Source: Dendrophyllia cribrosa
Lineage: Eukaryota; Cnidaria; Anthozoa; Scleractinia; Dendrophylliidae
Direction of reading: 5' to 3'
Length of the DNA: 64,000 nt
NCBI GenBank assembly: GCA_024195265.1
Contig: JAJLRJ010000013.1
Coordinates: 17,554,021-17,618,020, forward strand
Below are positions 8,506 through 16,600 of the stretch, piece by piece (position 1 is the first letter of the stretch; the number at the start of each line of letters is the position of its first letter). The translations under genes and the position numbers were made by a program. The notes under the pieces were generated by a model. It worked only from the letters and a program-made list of their open reading frames with translations, ran no database searches and had not been told where the DNA came from.

Positions 8506-9792
8506 ATGTCTTTCAGAACAGATAATTTTCTACAAAGAAATGAGTTGGTGCGATTCCAACTCGATGATGTAATCAGGTCTCCAGCTAACGGTCAACACCA
8601 AACGAAAAATGGTTATAAATTTACAATTAATGATCGATCGAGTTTCTACGATTGGTACAATGCCTATATTGAAGTCCAATTCCAAGTACAGAAATTAGCA
8701 GACGGATCGGGATATGCTGCTGCTGACAGAATCACAGTCATTAATGGAGCGCATTCCTTAATTGACCACATAATGATTAAAAGCGCTGGGAAAATTGTGT
8801 ACGACACTGATAATCTACACAAGGTCACTTTTGTGAAGAATTTGCTAGAGTATTCTGATGATTATAGCAGATCAGTCGCTAAAAACAGTTTCTGGTATTT
8901 GGACACGAATGCTACAACAGCCAACACGAATACAGGATTTGAAGCTCGCCGGTTGCAAACTCAAGCACTTCGAGACAATGGGACTGGTGGTGCTAAAAAC
9001 ATTAATGTGATTATACCATTGAACAGGTTCTCATTTTTTGAAGAACTTGAAGATAAGATGCTTGTACCAATGCAAATACAATTTAACATTGAGCTACAAA
9101 ACGATGGTGAACTCATTCACATGGCTAATGGAACTGATGCTGGAAGAATTGTTGTTAATAGGTTTTTGCTATGGGTGCCAAAACTAACCCCAAAGGATTC
9201 ATTGTATGACAATTTCGTTAGTTCATTTCTTAAAGAAACTCAGTGGAAATATTTAAGGGAAATGTACGAAGCATCAGCTCCTACACAATCATCAGGATTT
9301 TTCCAGATTTCAAGCAGTATTGACAATGTCAAACACATTTTTGTTTACTTGAAAAGAACAAACCCGCCTAATGATGCAGTTGAAGAAGACAGTCCTTATC
9401 TAATGAACACTTTTAAACTTAATGCTGCTGATAATAACTCTTCCCTTTTAAACTGTAGACTAGAATATGGAAATGGAGTCTTTTATCCAGAAACAGAGTA
9501 TGATACAGAATCAAAAGTGAGAATCTTTAACGATTTGATGCCATATACTATGCGGAAAAATGACTATAACAGCGGAACTCAGCTGAACTTAGCAAACTAT
9601 AGTTCTCTGTATGGGTTGATTTACTTTAATCTTACGTATCAAACTGAAAAAATAACAAGAGATCCGAAACAGCTAATCTTTAGGTATAGACTAAGCCAGA
9701 ATGCAGTTGCAAACTTCAATGTTCATGCTGTAGTCCTATATGAAGAATCTGTTGTCATTGACAAGGTGGGTAATGAATTGGTTATAGTGTAA
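8506..9792 (+). CDS. Major capsid protein (double jelly roll)
   Basis: This 428-aa protein forms the pseudo-hexagonal capsomers of Polinton virions. It is beta-rich throughout, with features typical of the family: an N-terminal RNELVRFQLDDVIRS, then YDWYNAYIEVQFQ-like strands, SLIDHIMIKSAGKIVYD, a central FFEELEDKMLVPMQIQFNI block and a C-terminal IFRYRLSQNAVANFNVHAVV. The length is slightly below many Polinton capsids but complete, with an ATG preceded by ATATAACATAATAATAT and a normal stop. It is flanked by the core-protein genes. Confidence 0.9.
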   Translation: MSFRTDNFLQRNELVRFQLDDVIRSPANGQHQTKNGYKFTINDRSSFYDWYNAYIEVQFQVQKLADGSGYAAADRITVINGAHSLIDHIMIKSAGKIVYDTDNLHKVTFVKNLLEYSDDYSRSVAKNSFWYLDTNATTANTNTGFEARRLQTQALRDNGTGGAKNINVIIPLNRFSFFEELEDKMLVPMQIQFNIELQNDGELIHMANGTDAGRIVVNRFLLWVPKLTPKDSLYDNFVSSFLKETQWKYLREMYEASAPTQSSGFFQISSSIDNVKHIFVYLKRTNPPNDAVEEDSPYLMNTFKLNAADNNSSLLNCRLEYGNGVFYPETEYDTESKVRIFNDLMPYTMRKNDYNSGTQLNLANYSSLYGLIYFNLTYQTEKITRDPKQLIFRYRLSQNAVANFNVHAVVLYEESVVIDKVGNELVIV

Positions 9793-9856
9793 AATAAATA
9801 TCCTTATTTCATATATATTATGTGAAATTTTATATAATATATATTATATATAAGAA

Positions 9857-10678
9857 ATGACTCAGCTTTTTGAAATCAAAGTAAATTTGTCTGACAATCA
9901 AAAGAAGAATCTTAGCAATGCTTTCAAAAAAAGGGAAACTATTGTTCTCAGACTATCAAATAAATCTCTTCATGGCAATGACGTTTTATATGTATCATCG
10001 ATGGTGAAGAAGAGATTGGAGAAGAATCGTATGATGAATAAGGGTATGGATATCAAACTTGTTAAAAGTAATATCAGAAAACAGGTTGGAGGTAGTCTAC
10101 TAACTTCTATCTTGAGTATTGGAAAGACGCTAGCACCAACTATAGGCAAAACCCTTGGGCTATCAGCTCTTGCTGGATTGGCTTCAGAAGGTGCTTCTCA
10201 GATTGTGAAATCAATATCTGGCAAAGGCGTACAGTCGGGTGGTTTTCTCGTACCACAAGACAAAATTAATAAGCTGATAGAATATAAGCATCTTTTATCT
10301 GCGAAACAAAAACAGGATATATTGAAAGCCCTTCAATCAGGTTCAGGTGTTCATGTGAAACCAACAAAAACACAATCAGGTGGATTTTTAGGCACTCTGT
10401 TGGCAAGCATTGGTGTTCCACTCCTTCTAAATGCTTTGACTGGTAAAACTGGTAGTGGGGCTCCACGAATGGGAACTAGTAAGAAAAAGGGTATGGGAGC
10501 TCCAAGAATTGGTGTATATAGACCACCTCCATTTTATGGGAGTTGGCCCGATAATACGATAGGTATGGGGATTAAAAAAAAACAACCAAAAAAAAAGACA
10601 ACCAAAAGGGGCGAAGGCTTGCTATTAGGGAAAAGCAGCCCTTTCAATGGTATTCCTCTTCTCGGAGCAATACTGTAA
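9857..10678 (+). CDS. pVI-like hydrophobic/basic virion protein, frameshift donor for the protease
   Basis: This 273-aa protein has an N-terminal basic helical domain (~70 aa), a glycine/alanine-rich hydrophobic middle (SLLTSILSIGKTLAPTIG; LGSALAGLAS-like) and a proline/lysine-rich tail. Repeated SGGF segments and ISGKG resemble adenain sites, and RPPPFYGSW contains PPFY, a third PPxY motif in the element. Membrane-lytic pVI-like activity is inferred. The 3' end encodes GIKKKQPKKKTTKRGE over two A9 runs. The second gives a perfect A AAA AAG heptamer in this frame, and the protease frame opens there in -1. The gene terminates at 10678, within the overlapping protease frame. Confidence 0.7.
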   Translation: MTQLFEIKVNLSDNQKKNLSNAFKKRETIVLRLSNKSLHGNDVLYVSSMVKKRLEKNRMMNKGMDIKLVKSNIRKQVGGSLLTSILSIGKTLAPTIGKTLGLSALAGLASEGASQIVKSISGKGVQSGGFLVPQDKINKLIEYKHLLSAKQKQDILKALQSGSGVHVKPTKTQSGGFLGTLLASIGVPLLLNALTGKTGSGAPRMGTSKKKGMGAPRIGVYRPPPFYGSWPDNTIGMGIKKKQPKKKTTKRGEGLLLGKSSPFNGIPLLGAIL

Positions 10679-11136
10679 AACCGAAATTCCACAAAGACAT
10701 CCCGTTAAGTAATCATGATCTAATAAAATGGTGCAGATATTTAAACATCCCAATCAGTGATGTTCTGTCAAGGGATGAAAGAGTTCCACATAATCATAGC
10801 CAAGCATTATTTATTTACAATCTGGAACCTAGTTATATGGCAGGATCTCATTGGGTTACAACTTATGTAAAAGACAACGTGATAAATTATTTTGACAGTT
10901 TTGGTATGCCTCCATTTCAAGAGATCGTAAATCATGCAAAAAGAAGGAATATGACACTGCTTCACCAAAAAAACCAAATCCAAAACATAAAAACGTCTAC
11001 ATGTGGCTACTTCTGTTTATACTTTCTGAACGAAATGAATAAGGGGAATTCGTATTATAATTTATTGCAAGTATTTGACATATATGATACAATGATGAAT
11101 GAGAGATTCCTCGAACATTATTTTAGAAATATCTAA
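10576..11136 (+). CDS. Adenain-like cysteine protease (no ATG at its start; candidate -1 frameshift product)
   Basis: This is the virion maturation protease of the adenain (Ulp1-like) family. The frame contains the N-terminal conserved DLIKWCRYLNIPI and SRDERVPHN blocks (about 10720-10790), catalytic histidine in GSHWVTTY, the acidic residue in YFDSFG, and nucleophile cysteine in STCGYFCLYF (codon 11002-11004). The only early ATG is at 10837, inside the catalytic domain just before GSHW, and starting there would remove about 50 conserved residues. Upstream the frame is open with no ATG, back to the stop at 10573-10575, where it overlaps the pVI-like gene at A9 runs. Expression as a -1 frameshift fusion is therefore proposed; transcript slippage, a non-AUG start or a lost start are alternatives. 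Confidence 0.85.
   Translation, partial: KKTTKKKDNQKGRRLAIREKQPFQWYSSSRSNTVKPKFHKDIPLSNHDLIKWCRYLNIPISDVLSRDERVPHNHSQALFIYNLEPSYMAGSHWVTTYVKDNVINYFDSFGMPPFQEIVNHAKRRNMTLLHQKNQIQNIKTSTCGYFCLYFLNEMNKGNSYYNLLQVFDIYDTMMNERFLEHYFRNI
10591..10597 (+). promoter_or_regulatory. Slippery heptamer A AAA AAG, candidate -1 frameshift site
   Basis: In the frame of the pVI-like gene the codons are AAA (10589), AAA (10592), AAG (10595), giving X XXY YYZ = A AAA AAG. The first A9 run (10574-10582) also offers A AAA AAA. The -1 frame is closed by TAA at 10573 and then open to 11136. A hairpin GGCTTGCT/AGCAGCC (10616-10623 with 10634-10640) lies 18 nt downstream. Confidence 0.6.
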
Positions 11137-11149
11137 CTTATATATATAA

Positions 11150-11944
11150 ATGGTTGAATCATATTGCGTTAAGGAAAAACGACAGACGGAATCAGTACCT
11201 GATTCTGAACTATATGTAAGAACTAAAAACAATCGATTGATGTTGAAATCACAATGTTCTTCTTGTGGAATAATAAAAAGCCGATTTGTATCCAATAAAA
11301 AAGGGAAACTAAATAGCCAGTCAGAGATGGCTGGCGGATTTTTAGATATTACTGGTTCTCATACTCTTGGTGAAATTGCAGCTAAAAGCGCTTTAAAAGG
11401 TTTGTATAATTTAGGTAGAATTGGTGCTTCAAAGGCTATTAAATCAGATTTTGCTAAACAAAAGATCAAAGGTATGGCTAACAAATATCTGGATCAAGCT
11501 TTGGATAGTATTACATCAGATTTATCAAAGAAAATAGATCCTTTACACAAAGGCGGTGCTATTGATATACATAAGGCCATTGGGAAGCTTCCGAAACCAA
11601 AAGGAGGGTGGACATTACCCGGTCATAAATATACTGGGCCTTATAATGATTTAGAGAGTCAAGTGAAATATGACCCAACAACTGGCCAAATATTAGAAAT
11701 ATATGACCAACCTACAGGAAGAACGGATGCCATTGCCATGCAGCACGATGTTGATTATAGTGTTTGTAAAGACGACAGAAAGTGCAAGAATAGAGCAGAC
11801 AGAAAAATGGTTAAATCTTTAGACAACGTACCGTATAATGAAAGACAATGGGGGCATTGGTTGGCTAGAAACACGATTGATATAAAACAGAAATTAGGTC
11901 TTGGTATTAAAAAAAGGAAGCCAAAAAACGTAAAGCGGCGTTGA
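11150..11944 (+). CDS. Zinc-ribbon plus phospholipase A2-like virion protein
   Basis: This 264-aa protein has three parts. Residues 1-48 look like a DUF5679-type zinc ribbon (YCVKEK ... CSSCG), although the first CxxC has lost its second cysteine. Residues 60-64 are MAGGF, matching the adenain consensus (M/I/L)xGG-x. The C-terminal part holds a parvovirus-type PLA2 signature: a calcium-loop-like GHKYTGPYNDL and the catalytic HDVDYSVC (histidine-aspartate pair), then a basic tail. PLA2 activity would help virions escape endosomes (established for parvoviruses, inferred here). The ATG follows CTTATATATATAA. The last codons overlap the integrase frame at a slippery A AAA AAC heptamer. Confidence 0.75.
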   Translation: MVESYCVKEKRQTESVPDSELYVRTKNNRLMLKSQCSSCGIIKSRFVSNKKGKLNSQSEMAGGFLDITGSHTLGEIAAKSALKGLYNLGRIGASKAIKSDFAKQKIKGMANKYLDQALDSITSDLSKKIDPLHKGGAIDIHKAIGKLPKPKGGWTLPGHKYTGPYNDLESQVKYDPTTGQILEIYDQPTGRTDAIAMQHDVDYSVCKDDRKCKNRADRKMVKSLDNVPYNERQWGHWLARNTIDIKQKLGLGIKKRKPKNVKRR

Positions 11945-12891
11945 GTAAAAATGATTGGGCTCAACAATTAGCCGATGAATTACATAAGCCAATCAAACGA
12001 AAATTTAAAACAAGAAGAGTTATTGTTAATGGAATAGATGATATTTGGAGTGCAGATCTCGTTTTTATGGATAAACTCTCAAAATGGAATAAAGGATTCA
12101 AATACATATTGACTGTAATAGATGTATTCAGTAAATTTGCTTGGGCTATACCACTAAAAAACAAAACAGGTATTTCAATTACTGATGCATTTAACGACAT
12201 CATAAAAAAGTATAAAAGAAAACCGAAATATCTCTGGGTTGATGAAGGATCTGAATTTTATAATAAAACTTTCAAGGAGTGGTTGAAACAAAACAATATT
12301 GAGATGTATTCCACTTTTAATGAAGGTAAAGCTGTTGTGATTGAACGTTTTAATCGCACTTTGAAAACCAGAATGTATAAACAATTCACAGTTCAAAATA
12401 ATACTGTTTGGCATAATATTTTAGATGATTTGGTTAAAAAATACAACAACACTAAGCACAGTTCAATAAAAATGTCACCGCTTGAAGCATCTAAGAAAAA
12501 GAATGAAGGAACTGTTTATTTCAATCTATATGGTGATATGGAACCATCATCATCAAAAGTAAAATTCAAAGTTGGTGATAAGGTTAGAATTTCAAAGTAT
12601 AAAAGAAAGGTATTTGATAAAGGATATACTCCAAATTGGTCTGAAGAGGTATTTACAGTTGATAAAATCCAATATTCCAATCCAATAATATACAAATTGA
12701 AAGATCTCAATAATGAAGCAATAGAAGGATCATTTTACACTGAAGAATTACAATTAGCTCAACAAGATATATTCCGTATTGATAAAGTAATCAAAAGAGA
12801 CTATAAGAAAAAACAAGCTCTAGTTTCATGGTCTGGTTATCCAAAAGAGTTCAATTCATGGGTACCTCTAAAGGACGTTAAAAATATATAA
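11911..12891 (+). CDS. DDE (retroviral-type) integrase with C-terminal chromodomain (no ATG at its start)
   Basis: This enzyme integrates the element, producing the 6-bp duplication. The rve catalytic core shows the D,D-35-E triad in SADLVF, WVDEGSEF and VIERFNRTL. After it come the KYNNTKHSSIKMSPLEA block, an SH3-like DNA-binding segment (FKVGDKVRISKYKRK) and a chromodomain (FRIDKVIKRDYKKKQALVSW ... WVPLKDV) that may bias target choice. The frame opens at 11911, right after a stop in the A7 run within the PLA2 gene. The first in-frame ATG is near 12067, after the first catalytic aspartate, so an ATG-initiated protein would be dead. A -1 frameshift from the PLA2 gene is the best explanation. 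Confidence 0.93.
   Translation, partial: KKEAKKRKAALSKNDWAQQLADELHKPIKRKFKTRRVIVNGIDDIWSADLVFMDKLSKWNKGFKYILTVIDVFSKFAWAIPLKNKTGISITDAFNDIIKKYKRKPKYLWVDEGSEFYNKTFKEWLKQNNIEMYSTFNEGKAVVIERFNRTLKTRMYKQFTVQNNTVWHNILDDLVKKYNNTKHSSIKMSPLEASKKKNEGTVYFNLYGDMEPSSSKVKFKVGDKVRISKYKRKVFDKGYTPNWSEEVFTVDKIQYSNPIIYKLKDLNNEAIEGSFYTEELQLAQQDIFRIDKVIKRDYKKKQALVSWSGYPKEFNSWVPLKDVKNI
11923..11929 (+). promoter_or_regulatory. Slippery heptamer A AAA AAC, candidate -1 frameshift site
   Basis: In the PLA2 gene frame the codons are CCA (11921), AAA (11924), AAC (11927), giving A AAA AAC, the heptamer used at the MMTV gag-pro junction. The 0-frame stop is only 13 nt away (TGA, 11942-11944). A hairpin GTTGAG/CTCAAC (11940-11945 with 11960-11965) starts 10 nt after the heptamer. 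The -1 frame leads into the integrase. Confidence 0.65.
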
Positions 12892-12905
12892 TGTTTATAT
12901 ATATC

Positions 12906-13214
12906 ATGAGTGGCATTGAGAAATATATCAAAAAAATAAATTTTCAAATTCAGGAATGTGAAGATGAAATAGACAATCTTCATGATAAAATATATGATAA
13001 TGAGCGTAGATTGGATCTGTTACAATATAAAAAGAAATTATTGAAACTTTATCATAAAAAAATACATGAAATTGATGAAGATATAACATTGAAACAGTTA
13101 TTGAATATTATCTGCAATGAGATAGAAAACAATAGATACGATGATGAATGTAATGTGTTGAAACAAACCAAAGTTGATAATATAGCTGAATTGAAAACTG
13201 AAATATGGGTATAA
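12906..13214 (+). CDS. Small coiled-coil protein
   Basis: This ~102-aa protein is made almost entirely of charged heptads (KYIKKINFQIQECEDEID; NERRLDLLQYKKKLLKLYHK). I prefer the ATG at 12906 (MSGIEK) over 12891 because the TTTATATATATC motif typical of this element precedes it directly. It follows the integrase by 14 bp. No enzymatic domain is visible; a dimeric regulator or structural adaptor is possible, function unknown. Confidence 0.6.
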   Translation: MSGIEKYIKKINFQIQECEDEIDNLHDKIYDNERRLDLLQYKKKLLKLYHKKIHEIDEDITLKQLLNIICNEIENNRYDDECNVLKQTKVDNIAELKTEIWV

Positions 13215-13236
13215 ATTAAAAATACTATAAATTATT

Positions 13237-13260
13237 TAAACGCACTAAAATGACTTAAAA
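13237..13260 (+). promoter_or_regulatory. Shared upstream motif, copy 1
   Basis: TAAACGCACTAAAATGACTT lies about 25 bp before the zinc-finger gene. A near copy precedes PolB (13563-13588), and no such motif precedes the structural genes. Candidate early-class promoter element (inference). Confidence 0.5.
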
Positions 13261-13281
13261 AAATAATCATACTATATAGTA

Positions 13282-13497
13282 ATGGAAAAACAATCAAGGG
13301 GAAGACCTAAAAAGTATATAACTGATGAAGAAAAACGTATTATGGGACGTGTTTATTGTAAGAAGTATAATGACAACCCAGAGAATAAATATCATTGTAT
13401 TGAATGCAATAAATATTTCCATCCTGCAAGTAAATATAAACACAATAAAACTAGAATTCACAAAAATACAACAACGAATAACACAAGAATATCATAA
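13282..13497 (+). CDS. AT-hook and C2H2 zinc-finger protein
   Basis: This 71-aa protein begins with an AT-hook-like RGRPKKY (residues 6-12). Residues ~37-60 form one C2H2 finger, YHCIECNKYFHPASKYKHNK, with a further histidine-containing tail. Both elements bind DNA, so a virus-encoded regulator is likely. It lies between the coiled-coil gene and PolB, and shares with PolB an upstream motif absent from the structural genes, suggesting co-regulation. Confidence 0.65.
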   Translation: MEKQSRGRPKKYITDEEKRIMGRVYCKKYNDNPENKYHCIECNKYFHPASKYKHNKTRIHKNTTTNNTRIS

Positions 13498-13562
13498 AAA
13501 GATAATCATATATGACCAATCATATATAACTATCTCAAATTATTTCAAAAATAATTCCAAAA

Positions 13563-13588
13563 ATAAACGCACTATGAAAATGACTTAA
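13563..13588 (+). promoter_or_regulatory. Shared upstream motif, copy 2
   Basis: ATAAACGCACTATGAAAATG followed by ACTTAA, 32 bp before the PolB ATG. It matches 13237-13260 apart from two extra bases. An AAACGCACT fragment recurs near the right TIR (about 17478). Confidence 0.5.
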
Positions 13589-13620
13589 AGAAATATTATA
13601 TATAATTATATATATAGATA

Positions 13621-16600
13621 ATGGAAAAATCAGAATTAAAAAAATTGAGTAAGTCTCAACTAATCAAATTGCTTTTAAAGCAACAGAATAAGAAGCCTAA
13701 AATTATTGTGGTAGATGATACCAAACCAGTTCCAACACCAAGAACTTACAAACCAGTGCCAGCACCTCGTAAGAGTGTAAATCAAATGGTCCAAGATTAT
13801 GAAAACAATATAATTCTTCCACCATTGGAATTCAGGGATAAACCAGTTCCAGCACCTAGAACTAAAAAGTCAGTTGCAGAAAAACCAGTTCCTGCTCCAA
13901 GAACTAAAATAGAGCAAACAGACAAAGCTCTAAAAGGTTATACTAAATCCTATGAAATCACAATTAAAAACGATAAAGACCCATTAGTTCAACTACAAAA
14001 CACTAGAAAGGGTATTGAATACCCGCTCATAAACATATTAACATCGATGAAAGGACTGAAATTTGTTGAAACGCTTAAGGTAACATTTACAAAAATGTCA
14101 GACGGAGAAATAGTGTATAAGACCGCATATTTCAACAGTCTAGCTCAAACAATCATAAATAATCTAGAAATTACTAAATCACTACAATTGTCAAAACAGC
14201 AAATCTTGAATAAGATAGCTCAATGGATATCTGAAGGGTCTGGTTGGACTGTTAAATTGGTTGATAATCATTATATTAACATAGTAAAATATCAACCAAT
14301 GAGAGGCTCTTCATACATTAAACTACCACAAGAACTCAGAAACAGTGCAAAGGGATTGATAAATATGAAAAATGAGGATAATGAATGCTTTAGGTGGTGT
14401 CACATCAGACAGTTGAATCCCCAAGAAAAATACCCGCAGAGAATTAAAAAATGTGATAAAGAATTTATTGAAAAGTTGAATTACTCAGGAATTGAATTTC
14501 CAGTCAATCAAAAACAGTATAATAAAATTGAGAAACGGAATAATATCAATATCAATGTATTTGGATATGAAGAAAAACAACCATTTCCTATTTACATATC
14601 CCAAGAAAAATTTGAAGATCAAATGCATTTACTATTGATCACAGAAGGTGAAAACAAACATTATGTATTAATAAAAGACTTCAATAAATTTATGTACAAT
14701 CAAACAAAACATGAACATAGAAAGCATTTTTGTATGTATTGTTGACAATGTTTCAGTAGTGAAAGAGTATTATTAAATCATAAAGAAAATTGCATCATAA
14801 TAAATGGAAAACAAGCCATAAAAATGCCGACAAAGGATAATAACATATTGAAATTCAACAACTTTCATAAGCAGTTGCCTGTACCATTTGTCATCTATGC
14901 AGATTTTGAAGCTATTGTAGAAAAAATAGAAGGATGCAGACCAAACAATGACAAATCCTATACTGAATCGTATCAAAAACATACTGATTGTGGTTATGGT
15001 TATAAGGTTGTATGCTGTTATGATGATAAATATAGTAAACCAGTACAGATCTATAGAGGTGAAAAAGCTGTTAACAAATTTATGGAAGCTATGTTAGAAG
15101 AAGTTAAATATTGTCGTAATATGAATAAAAGATATTTTAACAAACCATTAAAAATGACAAAAAAGGATGAAGAAGAATTCCAAAAAGCTGATAAATGTCA
15201 TATATGTGATAAAAAGTATACAGAGAAAGATATTCGAGTCCGAGATCACTGTCATATTACTGGTCAGTATAGAGGATCAGCTCATCAAGATTGTAATATT
15301 AACTTCCGATTAACTGATAAGATACCGGTTATATTTCACAATCTCCGTGGGTATGACAGTCATTTTATAATGCAAGAGATTGGTGAAATAGTCAAGAAGC
15401 ATACATATACAAATACGAAAGGTGAAAAGTGTCAAATGAACATCAATGCAATTCCTAACAACATGGAGAAGTATATGGCTTTCATGCTCGGTAATCATCT
15501 TACCTTTATTGACAGTTTCCAATTTATGAACTCGAGTTTGGAAAAACTAGTAAGTAATCTACCAAAAGAAGCATTAAAATATACCTCCAAAAAATTCAAA
15601 GGTAAAGAGCTTGATTTAATGGCTCGAAAAGGAGTATATCCTTATGGCTACATGGACAGTTTTGATAAATTCAATGAAAAGCTGCCACCAAAAGAAGAAT
15701 TTTACAGCATATTGAATGATGAGCATATCTCAGATGAAGATTATAAACATGCTCAAAATTTGTGGGATACATTCTCTCTTAAAAATATGGGTGAGTATCA
15801 TGACCTATACCTAAAATCTGACATCCTTCTATTAGCTGATGTATTTGAAAACTTCAGGAAAACATGTTTAGAATACTACAAACTTGACCCCTGCCATTAT
15901 TTCACATCTCCTGGTTTGTCATGGGATGCTATGCTAAAAATGACCAACATTAAATTAGAGCTTATGATTGATATTGATATGTTTCAATTCATTGAAAAGG
16001 GTATGCGTGGTGGAATCAGCTATATAGCCAATCGATATGGTAAAGCCAATAATAAATACATGAAATCATATGATGAGAAGGCGCCCTCAAAGTATATTAT
16101 GTATCTTGATGCCAACAATCTGTATGGTTGGGCAATGAGTCAATACCTTCCAACTAGAGGTTTTAAATGGATGACAGAAAAACAGATTGACAATCTCAAC
16201 CTAGCTAAGTATAAAGAAGAAAGTAAAAAAGGTTTGATACTAGAAGTTGATTTACAATATCCTAAAGAACTACATAATCTTCATAATGACTACCCATTAG
16301 GACCAGAAAAGACGAAAATAACTAAAGATATGTTGTCTGAATATTGTGAAAACATCGTAAAGAAATATAATATAACAACTGGTTTAGTTCATAAATTAAT
16401 ACCAACATTAAGCAATAAAGAAAAGTATATTCTTCATTATAGAAACCTACAATTGTATATTGATCTTGGATTGAAGGTAACCAAAATTCATCGAGTGTTA
16501 GAGTTTAATCAATCCCCTTGGTTGAAACAATATATTGATTTTAACACTAATAAAAGAACTAATGCTAAAAATGCTTTTGAGAAAGACTTCTTCAAGCTTA

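Noticed and set aside
10837..10839. ATG as the protease start
   Set aside because: Would drop the conserved N-terminal third that is clearly encoded upstream in the same frame.
12067..12069. ATG as the integrase start
   Set aside because: It lies after the first catalytic aspartate, so the product could not be active.
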